Under the pieces are notes generated by a model, which was given only the letters and a program-made list of their open reading frames with translations, did not search any database and was not told the DNA's origin. A stretch of 64,000 nucleotides of DNA from JAFKFH01 sp017307375. Lineage in GTDB: Bacteria > Pseudomonadota > Alphaproteobacteria > Ferrovibrionales > Ferrovibrionaceae. The position numbers and the translations under genes were made by a program. Where the stretch lies: NCBI GenBank assembly GCA_965229335.1, contig OZ245874.1:6944001-7008000 (forward strand), read 5' to 3'. This document shows positions 16,946-25,218 of this stretch, piece by piece (positions within the stretch are counted from its first letter, which is position 1; every line of letters begins with the position of its first letter).

Positions 16946-17397
16946 CCTGGCCGACTGCGCCGGCGGCGCTCGGTGTTTGCCCACTCCATTGTCAACCCGC
17001 GTGTCGTCGGAGGAAAATCCTCCTGCCGCGGGAGGCGCGCACCAGATTAATATTTTCTATATGTCGTATGGCCATTGACAGGTCAGACCTGCTTTGATAC
17101 TTGAAAGCCATGGTTGAAGATTCCGCGTTGCCGCAGGCGACGCTTCGGACCTGACGCCATGCCAGCCACTCCATGATCTGAACCGTTAGCCGGTTGCTGC
17201 CCGCCCGAATCACCGTGCGGGTACCCGGTTGTTTCCCCTGGCCGCAGGATCGCTGCGGGCGGGCGGAATTGCCATGCCCTGAGCGTCGGACGCTCTCCGA
17301 TCTTCATCCGGTGCGCGCCATCGCGACGGTGCGCAACGAGCCAGCTCCCAGGGGCTCGGCGGGCCTCCCCCTTTTCGTCACCATGAGGAAATCCAAA
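16946..17397 (+). other. Non-coding leader region of the tail cassette
   Basis: About 450 bases without a credible gene. It holds an AT-rich stretch (17046-17070), the candidate cassette promoter and palindrome (see separate entry), a perfect hairpin GAGCGTC-G-GACGCTC at 17281-17295, and complementary GC-rich arms near 17200 and 17255. The transcript would therefore have a structured 5' leader of nearly 300 bases. Confidence 0.5.
17075..17103 (+). promoter_or_regulatory. Candidate sigma-70 promoter with internal operator for the tail cassette
   Basis: Perfect -35 hexamer TTGACA at 17075-17080 and a -10-like GATACT/TACTTG around 17096-17103. The spacer contains a perfect 13-base palindrome CAGGTC-A-GACCTG (17079-17091), positioned where a dimeric repressor would block RNA polymerase. 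Promoter and operator function are inferred. Confidence 0.5.
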
Positions 17398-18636
17398 ATG
17401 GCCTATCAGAGCCAGTCGAACGGCTATGTCGCCTACAAACTGCAGTCCGGCCTGGGCAACCAGGCTTCCGGGTCGGGCGCCGCGATCCTGCCGATCGTCG
17501 GCGGAACGCCCGGCAAGGTCACGAAGGCGGTTTCCGCCTCGAACCTGGTGCGACGCGACGGCATGCGCGTCCGCGGCCGCCACGGCTCGCAGAAGACGTC
17601 GGGCGCCTATTCGAGCGAACTGATGGTCGGCGCGTTCGACGAGGTGATGGCGGCGGTCATCCGCGGCACCTGGAGCGCGCCCGACCTCGGCGTCACCAAT
17701 GCCACCGGCGCCATGTCTTCGGCCACGCTGTCGGCCGGCGGCAACACCGTGACGTTCTCCGGCGGCTCGATCATCACCGCGGGCTATCGCGTCGGCGACG
17801 TGCTGCGCAACACCGCCGGCCTCGACGCCGCCGACCAGGGCCGGAACCTGCGCATTACCGGCATGACCGCCACCACGATCACCTTCGCGGAAACCCTGAC
17901 CGCCGTGGCCGGCCCGGTCTCGACCTGGAGCTTCGTGCGCCCCGGCCGCGTGCTGATCAACCCCGCGCCCGGTGCGCTGGTCCGCCGCTACTTCACCATC
18001 GAGGAGAACGAGGTCGACATCGACGGCTCGGAACTGTTCACTGACGCCGTGTTCGGCTCGATGAAGTTCTCGATGCAGCCGGACGGCCAGGTGCTGTTCG
18101 ACCCGAGCTGGACCGGTACCGGCCAGTTCGAGAGCAAGAACGGCACCGGCGCCCCGCATTTCACCGGCCCGACCGAACCGACCGAGGCGCCGCTGTCGGT
18201 CGCCGACGCGACGGTGCGCCTGGGTTCGAGCGACGTGGTCGACATGACCGCCTTCGAACTGACGGTCAATCTCGGTCTGAATGCACCGGTCGTCGCGGCG
18301 TCGAAGTATTCGCCCGATGTGTTCGACGGCCAGATGTCGATCGGCGGCAGCCTGACCGCGCTGCGCTCCGACCTCGGTCGCGTCGCGCAATTCCTCGACG
18401 AGGACCAGCTGTCGCTGCACGTGCTCGCCGTCGGCAACGAGGACAATCCGCAATCCTTCATCTCGATCTACTTGCCCAACTTCACCTTCGGCGGTGTCGA
18501 CAAGTCGGCCCTGAGCCGTCAGGGCGGGGCGCGCACCCAGCAGCTCGCCATCCCCGAGGATCTCGTCGGCATCGACACCCGCGGCGGGGCTTATGACCCG
18601 ACGATGATCAAGATCCAGGTCTCGAACGCGGCCTGA
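17398..18636 (+). CDS. Phage tail tube (major tail) protein
   Basis: 412 residues. First gene of the tail cassette; forms the non-contractile tail tube. The order tube, G/GT chaperone, tape measure is diagnostic for siphovirus tails. Features seen: basic/Ser-rich N-terminus (MAYQSQSNGYVAYKLQ), beta-rich domains, an Ig-like insertion with TLSAGGNTVTFSGG, and DVVDMTAFELTVNL near residue 280. ATG 17398 is preceded by GAGGA in an ATG-AGG-AAA stretch; the ATG 15 bases upstream is then part of the ribosome site. A hairpin attenuator follows the stop. Confidence 0.8.
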   Translation: MAYQSQSNGYVAYKLQSGLGNQASGSGAAILPIVGGTPGKVTKAVSASNLVRRDGMRVRGRHGSQKTSGAYSSELMVGAFDEVMAAVIRGTWSAPDLGVTNATGAMSSATLSAGGNTVTFSGGSIITAGYRVGDVLRNTAGLDAADQGRNLRITGMTATTITFAETLTAVAGPVSTWSFVRPGRVLINPAPGALVRRYFTIEENEVDIDGSELFTDAVFGSMKFSMQPDGQVLFDPSWTGTGQFESKNGTGAPHFTGPTEPTEAPLSVADATVRLGSSDVVDMTAFELTVNLGLNAPVVAASKYSPDVFDGQMSIGGSLTALRSDLGRVAQFLDEDQLSLHVLAVGNEDNPQSFISIYLPNFTFGGVDKSALSRQGGARTQQLAIPEDLVGIDTRGGAYDPTMIKIQVSNAA

Positions 18637-18643
18637 TCGACTG

Positions 18644-18683
18644 CGGCGCGCTCCCCCAGCGGAGCGCGCCGTCTCTCTCTCCC
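18644..18683 (+). terminator. Attenuator-like hairpin between tail tube and chaperone genes
   Basis: Perfect 11-base stem CGGCGCGCTCC (18644-18654) / GGAGCGCGCCG (18661-18671), six-base loop, followed by a pyrimidine tract TCTCTCTCTCCC. It lies inside the operon, so partial termination would yield much more tail-tube mRNA than downstream mRNA, matching the high copy number of tube subunits. Confidence 0.55.
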
Positions 18684-18717
18684 GTCCAGCATTCATTCCT
18701 TCTGAGGGAACTCCACG

Positions 18718-19158
18718 ATGACCGTCGCCTTCGATATCGATGTCTTCGACACTGCCGATACCGCGGAACTGACCATGGTCCACCCCGTGACGGGCGAACC
18801 GACCACCTGGGTCTGGACGCTCGCCGGCCCCGGCCATCCCAAGACCATCGAGCAGTCGAACCGGATCGCCCGGGAGCGGCTCGACCAGGAGCGCCAGAAG
18901 GAGCAGGCGCGCGTCAACGGCAAGAAATGGCATGAGCCGCGCCGCGAACCGGAGGAGGAGCGCCGCCGCAACTGCGCCTATTTTGCCGAGCGCGTGGTGG
19001 CCTGGACGCCGTGCCGCATCAACGGCGACGACTATCCGTTCACGACCGAGAACTGCATCGCCATCCTCGCCGACCCGCGCAAGCCGCGCATCTTCAACCA
19101 GCTCGCCACCTACTTCGCCGGTGACGAGGCTTTTACCGCGCGCTCCGCGACCAGCTGA
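18718..19158 (+). CDS. Tail assembly chaperone, short form (gpG-like)
   Basis: 146 residues, unframeshifted product. It sits exactly where lambda gpG lies, between tail tube and tape measure. N-terminal beta-rich part (FDIDVFDTADTAELTM) then a charged helical region (RERLDQERQKEQARVNGKKW) and a compact C-terminal helix (AILADPRKPRIFNQLATYF). Start ATG follows TGAGGGAACTCCACG. The last residues (TARSATS) are replaced when the ribosome shifts to -1. The chaperone keeps the tape measure soluble and recruits tube subunits in known phages. Confidence 0.75.
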   Translation: MTVAFDIDVFDTADTAELTMVHPVTGEPTTWVWTLAGPGHPKTIEQSNRIARERLDQERQKEQARVNGKKWHEPRREPEEERRRNCAYFAERVVAWTPCRINGDDYPFTTENCIAILADPRKPRIFNQLATYFAGDEAFTARSATS

Positions 19159-19514
19159 TCGCAGCGGCGGAGCATCGCTTCAGGCTGGCGCGGCGCGACA
19201 AGGACGGTCGCTCCGAACAGGAACATCTCGAAGGCCTGCTGGCGCGTGCCAGGACGGAGGCGCGCCGGCAGGAACTCGACAGGAGCCTGTCGGGCCCCTC
19301 CCTGCCGCCGGCGGGCCTGTATCTGTGGGGCTGGTTCCATGAACTCAGCAATGCCCGCGGCAGCGGCGGTTTCGGCGCTGCCGCGATTTCCTACCCGGAC
19401 ATCCTCGCCTGGTCCCGACTGACAGGACGCCGCCCGGCGCCCTGGGAAGTCGACGTGATCAAGGCGCTGGACGTCGCCTATCTGAACACCGCGGCCGCCA
19501 GTCGGGACGACTGA
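18718..19514 (+). CDS. Tail assembly chaperone, -1 frameshift product (gpGT-like)
   Basis: Predicted fusion of about 265 residues: 139 from the G frame, then 126 from the -1 frame (19134-19514). The second frame has no start codon of its own giving a protein of useful length, yet codes for a well-formed domain: YRALRDQLIAAAEHRFRLARR, a helical linker, LWGWFHELSNARGSGGFG, then PWEVDVIKALDVAYLNT. The sequence runs smoothly across the junction (GDEAF|YRALRDQL). Shift to -1 must occur between a -1-frame stop at 19122 and the 0-frame stop at 19156. This is a join, not a contiguous frame. Confidence 0.72.
19128..19136 (+). other. Candidate -1 ribosomal frameshift site
   Basis: GGCTTTTAC. The 0-frame reads GCT-TTT-ACC; a -1 slip of the Phe tRNA on the four-T run (19131-19134) gives TAC next. 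It is the only homopolymer within the 31-base overlap window. It is not a canonical X-XXY-YYZ heptamer. Confidence 0.6.
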
Positions 19515-19556
19515 GCGGCCGCGGCCCCTTTAGGACATCATTCATGAGGATCTGAC

Positions 19557-22500
19557 ATGGTAGCCCCGCTCCTCACGAGCTTGGTCGTGGTACCCGAAGC
19601 CATCGCCGTCGCCGCCGGACTCCTAGTCGACGCCACAAAGGTGCTCGTCGACGGCGCGAAAGGCGTAAGCGACGCTGTCGACGATATAACCCGTGCCAGG
19701 CAGAAGATAGCGAATATCAGCCAATCATCGGCAGAGGCCGATGCCACGTTCCGTCGGATCCGGGATCAAGCTCAACGTGTCGGCGGCACGATCCCGGATA
19801 TCGCCGACACGCACGCCGCCGCCTCACAGGCTATGGCCGGGCTCCACCTGACACCCGATCAGGTGATGCAACTGAGCGAGAATATCCAGAAAATCGCGAT
19901 CAATGCAGGCAGCACGGTCAAGCAAGCCACCGAGAACGCTACCCAATTCTTTGAGACCCTGCGCCCGGGAAAGGTCGATGAAGATGATCTCCAAGGCGCT
20001 CTTGGTGCCGTGCCCGGCCTGTCAAACGCGCTACGGGACGATCTCGCGGGCTCGACGTCCGAACTTACTAAGCTGGCGAAAGATGGCAGGCTCGCAACTG
20101 AACTTCTCATCGATTCGATACTGACTCGCACATCGAAAATAAACGATGCCTTCGCACTTCATCAAGATACGGGCGAGCAGCTTAGAAACAGAATCGCCAA
20201 CAACGCCAGTTTTGCTTTCTCAGAAATCAATGCAGGGGCTCCGTACAAGGTCGGTGCCCGGTTCGTCGAAGACGCAGCAAGCGCCGTGAGCGAGCCGCCG
20301 AGTCTGGAACGAAGGTTGCGGGCAGCCTATCTGCAAATCGACGAAATCGAAGAACGCTTCAATGCGCTACGCGAGCGGCCAGGATTCGGCGCAGAGACCG
20401 AAGCCGCGCGATTGCACGCGCTCGAGCAAGCGCAGATAGAAATAGGAAAGCTTGAAGAGGAACGCGATCTCGAAAACGTGGCAAGGCGTGCCCGGGAAGC
20501 GGCGGCTCGCCAGGAGAGGTTCAGGCAAGACATCATCGACAAGAAGGCTGCTGAGGAAAGTATCCGGCTGGCGGAGCAGCAGAATCGTGCCACGGACAAG
20601 ACTGCTACGATCCGGGAAAAGGCAAGCCGCGAAGCAGTCAAGCAAACCGATGCCGAGCGAATCTCGGCCGATGTGACGGGAAAGCAGAACGACGAATATG
20701 AAGAAGGCCACAAAATTGCCTCCGCCCTGCTGAGCGGTGAAAAGGATCGCGCAGCAACGCTGGAACGGTGCATCACGGTCCTTCAGCAATATGCGCTCCT
20801 CTGTAGCGCGCTGAGCGCCGAGCAGAAGTTTCAGCGGGATTGCCTCGCCGAGCAGAGCAGATTGACCGACGAAGTCAGCCGCAAGACCGCAACTGCAGCG
20901 ACGGCACAGAAGAGATCTGTCGATGAATTGGCGCGGTCGAACGACCTTGTCACGGAAGGAATCAGGTCGCGCGACGACGCCGACAAACTGGCCGAAGCGA
21001 CACGCGAGGCGGATCATCGCGCGACAGGAGCAAAGACGGGCAGCGATGCCAACAAATTCTCTGAAAACGTCGCCAAGAAAGCCGACGAGTTGAGTCGCGA
21101 TATTGCAGACGCGATCTACGAAGCTGGCTCGAAAGGCGGCAAAGGCTTCTGGGAGAAATTTCAGGAATGGGGGCGCGCGACGATCAAGCGTCTCTCCATC
21201 GACCTAGTACTAAAACCGATCATCCAGCCCGTGATGACCTCCGTCGTCGGCGCGATACCGCAGCTGTTCGGCATCGCCGGCAGTCCGGTGGCAGGGGTAA
21301 ACGGTGGCGGACTCGGGTCGAGCCTGTCGCCGATCGGCGACGCGCTCGGCCTAGTCAAGAGTTTTGTCGGCGACACGATCGGTAATGCGTCATGGATCAA
21401 TCGTCTCGGCACGGGCCTTGGTTTCGGCCCCGGGACGGTCATCCCGGCACCGCTCGTCTATACCGACTTCGGCGTCCTTCCTGCATCGGAGTTCATTGGG
21501 CCCATGCCCCTTGCCGAGGGAGCGCTGGGCACTACACAGACGCTTTCGGGTTTTTTGGGCAACTTCGGGATCGGCTTCGGGGCGGGCAACCTGCTGAACG
21601 GCCTGTTCGGCGGCAGCAGCACCGGCGGCATGATCGGATCGGGCATCGGGTCCCTGATTGGTTCGGGCCTCGCCCTTATCCCGGGGCTGCAGCTTCCGGG
21701 CATGCTGCTGTCGATCCTGGGCGGCGCCGGTGGCGGCCTGCTCGGCGGGCTGTTCGGCAAGGATGAGCAGACGCCCCGCGGTTATGCCGGCGGCGAGATC
21801 GGCAACAACAATCGCTTCTCGGCGACGGATGTGCACCAGGCCGGCCTGGACGGTTACGACAATTCGCGCGATCGCCAGGAGATGGCCAAGTTCGCGGAAA
21901 CCATGAACGCGACGATGGATCGCTATCGGCTGTCCTTCGCCGTCGACAAGGACTCCATCAATTCCAACGGTGCCTATAACGGGCTGCTGACGATCGGCAC
22001 GATGTATGGCGGCGCCAAGGACGCCGCCGACCTGTTCATGCGCTGGTTCAAGAGCGATGCCGGGGCGGCCACGGGCCCGGGCCGGGTCAGCGAAGACGAT
22101 TGGATGCGTGCCTCCGGTTATACGCGTAGTTCCACCTACGACCGCGACAGCGGCTGGACCTACGACCTGCGCGACAAGGCCGGCAACCAGGTGACGCAGG
22201 ATACCTGGAACAGCGAGTACGAGAAATGGCGCGACGCGCAGAAGCAGACCACCGGGCCGGGCGGCGCGCTGTTCAAGAGTGACGACGCCTATGTCCAGAA
22301 GGCACTGGACCGCATGGCGAGCGGCGACACCAAGATCAAGGATCAGGGCGAGGTCCAGAAATTCCTGGAGTTCGCCGGCAGCTTCAAGGATGCGGCCGAT
22401 CGCGCCGCAGCCGGCGTCGACACGCTGAAGCGCCAGACCCTGGAATGGGACATCGCGGCACGCGATGCCGGCCGCGCGCTGGAGAAGACCGTCAAGGACT

Positions 22501-25214
22501 ACGTGAAGTCGGCCAACGATCTCTACGGCGAAAACTCGGCCGAATCCACGCAGGCCGCTCTCACCCAGCGCCAGAATATTTTCGCCACGATGAGGCTGGA
22601 TCCCAAGGGTCAGATCATCGCGCCAGGCACCGACGATCGCCTGAAGGGCGCCGACGCCGAAATCGCGCAGATGAAGGCACAATTCAGCGCTTACCAGAAG
22701 GCACTGGAGGCCACCGGGCTCTCGGTCGAGGAGGCCACGGCGTTCATCAACCGCGGCATCGAATCGACGACGGCGCATATTCGAGATGCGCATGCGGAGA
22801 ATGACCGCCGGAGGGAGGCCGGTTTCGCGGAACGCGAGACCGCAGCAAGAATCGCCATGAACCGGCCCGAAACCATGAATCTCGCCGTAGGAGGTAGCTC
22901 CGACTACAACGCCATCGACGGCTTGCTCAAGCCAAATGCCTATAGCGCGGCGCAAGCATCCCTGGCGGAGCGTCAACGGCAGGAGATCGTCGACGCCGAG
23001 AAAGCTGGCCTGTCAGATGCTCAAATCGCCCGGCTGAAATATATCCAGGGTCTCGAGCGGGAAGCGCAGATCGTACAGCAGACCGAGGATCAGTATCGTG
23101 TCCGGGACGGCCAGCGTGCCCGCGAGATGCAAGCGCAGTTCACCGTAAGGAACGGACCTGGGTTCGATCGCTACAACGCGCAGCGCGAACAGCAGATCGC
23201 GCAACATCGCCAGGAGTTGTTCGACGCCGAGCAAAAGGGCTACACCGCCGCGCAGATCGCCGGCCTCAAGTACGTCCAAGGGCTCGAAGAGCAGGCGCTC
23301 ACGCTGCAGCAGACCGAGGATATAGCCCGTATCCACGATGGCCAGCGCGCTCGGGAGGTTCAGGCCAAGCTTACCCTGCGCGCGCCGGGATACTCCCAGG
23401 ATATGGCCGAGCAGGAAGAACAGATCGCCCGTCATCGCCAGGAACTGTTCGACGCCCAGCAGCAGGGCTACACCGACACGCAACTCGCGGGCCTACGGTA
23501 TGTCCAGGGCCTCGAGGAGCAAGCCTTGGCCCTGCAGCAGGCTGAGCGGGCCCTGCAGAAGGAGGAGGCCTATATCACCCGCACGGCGCAGGCGATGGTC
23601 GGTTTGCTCGCCGGTTCGTCCGCCCAGCAGCAGGGGCAGTATCTGGTCGAGGATGTCCAGCGCCAGATCGCCCAGGCGCAGGAATTGCGCAACGCCACGA
23701 GCGAGGCCGATCGGGCCCGCATCCTGGAGATCCAGCATCTGGAGGATGCCTCGATTGCGGTGCAGCGGGCGGCCGCGGCGCAGCAGCAGTACAACGAGGC
23801 GCTGAAGACCGCCAAGGGGCAACTCGCGGAGTTTCGCGGCTCGATCAACCAGTGGCTGGACCAGCAGAAGGTCAACCAGGTCGGCGGCCCGACCGCCATG
23901 GCGTCGTACCTGGCGGCACAGCAGCAGTACAACGAGCAACTCGAGAAGGTGCGCGCCGGCGATCCCGGGGCGATGGGGTCGATCACGGCCTATGCCGATC
24001 GCCTGATCGCGGCGATGCAGGCGCTGGACCAGCCGAATGCCGTGGCCAATCTGGACGCCAGCCGTCAGGCGTTCGAGGCGCTGGTGGATCGCGCCAGGGC
24101 CGGCGATGCCGATGCGATGTCCAAGGTACTGGCGCAGGCCGACCAGTATCGGCAGATCGGCCTGAATGCCTACGGCTCGACGGAGGCCTATCAGACATTG
24201 GTCGCGCAGATCCAGCAGACCATGCAGGACCTGCCCGACCAGATCAGCCCGGAGGAGATGGCGCGCAAGGCGATCGAGAAACTGAACGAGGATCTCGTGC
24301 CCCCGACCAAGGAGCAGCTCGACGTCGTCAGGAGCCTGGAGCGGATCTCGGCGGCGACCAAGGCCGCACTCGGCGTTTCCGGCTTCTCGCTCAGCGATCA
24401 GCAGACGGCCATGCGCCTGCTGCAGCAGACGCAGATCGACGAGGTCAGGAACGGAAACAAGCTTGCCGAGAAGATCTTGCTCGAGCTGCAGAAGGCGCCG
24501 GCACCGGGCACGCCGACCACGCCCACGACGCCGACCGGCCCATCGCCGATGGATGCCTATTCCAGCCTGATGACGCTGGCGTCGACAGTCAGCAGCGAAT
24601 CTCAGGACATGCGCAGGAACGGTCTCTCGGACAGCGAGATCGATCGGCAGATCGAAACGAAGTACGGGGCCTATCGGAACTCGCTGCTCGACATCATGAT
24701 CGCGCAACCCGATCTGATCCAGCAGTTCGGCCTTGCCTACTGGCAGAACCTGACCGGACCCGGCCCCGCCCACGCCCGATATCTGTTGAGCTCCCGGGGC
24801 ATCATGCCGGCATTCGAATTCGGCGGCATGGCCTTCTCGGCCGGCGGCATGGGTTCGGCCTTCACGGCCATCCTGCATCATGGCGAGCGGGTGCTGACCA
24901 ACGAACAGAACACGATCTTCGAGCGCCTGTCGGACGCGATCCTGCAGCCGCCGCGCTGGACGATGCCGGCGGCATCGCTACGCCCGGCGAACGACCACGT
25001 CGTCACCCGCGAGATGCTGGCGGAAATTCGCGAGCAGAAGCAGCAGGGCGAGAAGGTCGTAACCCTTCTCGCCGAGCTGGTGACGCGGCTTGCCGGCGGC
25101 AATGCCGACGAGGCCACGCTCGACGACGTGGTCGATGCCATCAACCGCCTGCAGCCGGCCCTGCGCGCCGGCCAGGCCCTGGCCGGGGCACGGCCGATCT
25201 CGAAAGCGGGGTGA
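19557..25214 (+). CDS. Phage tail tape measure protein
   Basis: 1885 residues, by far the longest gene. It sets tail length and is threaded through the tube. The N-terminus resembles the Tape_meas_nterm domain (IRDQAQRVGGTIPDIA ... NATQFFETLRPGKVDEDDLQ ... LATELLIDSIL). Coiled coils follow to about 540. Hydrophobic Gly-rich segments come near 545-740 (LFGIAGSPVAGVNGGG; GMIGSGIGSLIGSGLALIPG), then long helical Gln/Ala-rich regions, including three tandem 76-77-residue repeats. The C-terminal FEFGGMAFSAGGMGSA...HHGERVLTNEQ is typical of tape measures. The first ~1.6 kb is visibly less GC-rich than the rest, suggesting mosaic origin. By about 3 bases per residue rules for siphophages the tail would be near 280 nm; this is an estimate. 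Confidence 0.85.
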   Translation: MVAPLLTSLVVVPEAIAVAAGLLVDATKVLVDGAKGVSDAVDDITRARQKIANISQSSAEADATFRRIRDQAQRVGGTIPDIADTHAAASQAMAGLHLTPDQVMQLSENIQKIAINAGSTVKQATENATQFFETLRPGKVDEDDLQGALGAVPGLSNALRDDLAGSTSELTKLAKDGRLATELLIDSILTRTSKINDAFALHQDTGEQLRNRIANNASFAFSEINAGAPYKVGARFVEDAASAVSEPPSLERRLRAAYLQIDEIEERFNALRERPGFGAETEAARLHALEQAQIEIGKLEEERDLENVARRAREAAARQERFRQDIIDKKAAEESIRLAEQQNRATDKTATIREKASREAVKQTDAERISADVTGKQNDEYEEGHKIASALLSGEKDRAATLERCITVLQQYALLCSALSAEQKFQRDCLAEQSRLTDEVSRKTATAATAQKRSVDELARSNDLVTEGIRSRDDADKLAEATREADHRATGAKTGSDANKFSENVAKKADELSRDIADAIYEAGSKGGKGFWEKFQEWGRATIKRLSIDLVLKPIIQPVMTSVVGAIPQLFGIAGSPVAGVNGGGLGSSLSPIGDALGLVKSFVGDTIGNASWINRLGTGLGFGPGTVIPAPLVYTDFGVLPASEFIGPMPLAEGALGTTQTLSGFLGNFGIGFGAGNLLNGLFGGSSTGGMIGSGIGSLIGSGLALIPGLQLPGMLLSILGGAGGGLLGGLFGKDEQTPRGYAGGEIGNNNRFSATDVHQAGLDGYDNSRDRQEMAKFAETMNATMDRYRLSFAVDKDSINSNGAYNGLLTIGTMYGGAKDAADLFMRWFKSDAGAATGPGRVSEDDWMRASGYTRSSTYDRDSGWTYDLRDKAGNQVTQDTWNSEYEKWRDAQKQTTGPGGALFKSDDAYVQKALDRMASGDTKIKDQGEVQKFLEFAGSFKDAADRAAAGVDTLKRQTLEWDIAARDAGRALEKTVKDYVKSANDLYGENSAESTQAALTQRQNIFATMRLDPKGQIIAPGTDDRLKGADAEIAQMKAQFSAYQKALEATGLSVEEATAFINRGIESTTAHIRDAHAENDRRREAGFAERETAARIAMNRPETMNLAVGGSSDYNAIDGLLKPNAYSAAQASLAERQRQEIVDAEKAGLSDAQIARLKYIQGLEREAQIVQQTEDQYRVRDGQRAREMQAQFTVRNGPGFDRYNAQREQQIAQHRQELFDAEQKGYTAAQIAGLKYVQGLEEQALTLQQTEDIARIHDGQRAREVQAKLTLRAPGYSQDMAEQEEQIARHRQELFDAQQQGYTDTQLAGLRYVQGLEEQALALQQAERALQKEEAYITRTAQAMVGLLAGSSAQQQGQYLVEDVQRQIAQAQELRNATSEADRARILEIQHLEDASIAVQRAAAAQQQYNEALKTAKGQLAEFRGSINQWLDQQKVNQVGGPTAMASYLAAQQQYNEQLEKVRAGDPGAMGSITAYADRLIAAMQALDQPNAVANLDASRQAFEALVDRARAGDADAMSKVLAQADQYRQIGLNAYGSTEAYQTLVAQIQQTMQDLPDQISPEEMARKAIEKLNEDLVPPTKEQLDVVRSLERISAATKAALGVSGFSLSDQQTAMRLLQQTQIDEVRNGNKLAEKILLELQKAPAPGTPTTPTTPTGPSPMDAYSSLMTLASTVSSESQDMRRNGLSDSEIDRQIETKYGAYRNSLLDIMIAQPDLIQQFGLAYWQNLTGPGPAHARYLLSSRGIMPAFEFGGMAFSAGGMGSAFTAILHHGERVLTNEQNTIFERLSDAILQPPRWTMPAASLRPANDHVVTREMLAEIREQKQQGEKVVTLLAELVTRLAGGNADEATLDDVVDAINRLQPALRAGQALAGARPISKAG
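22965..23560 (+). repeat. Three tandem ~76-residue repeats in the tape measure
   Basis: Unit signature: R-x-E-[IL]-[VF]-DA-x-x-x-G then [LK]-[KR]-Y-[IV]-QGLE-x-[EQ]-A then QQTED...DGQRARE. The YxQGLE anchors begin at 23040, 23271 and 23499, giving spacings of 77 and 76 codons. The third copy is truncated after the anchor. Such repeats change tail length when copies are gained or lost. Confidence 0.85.
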
Positions 25215-25218
25215 GGCA

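Noticed and set aside
22965..23560. CRISPR-like repeat array.
   Set aside because: Repeats are about 230 bases, in-frame and coding; they belong to the tape-measure gene.
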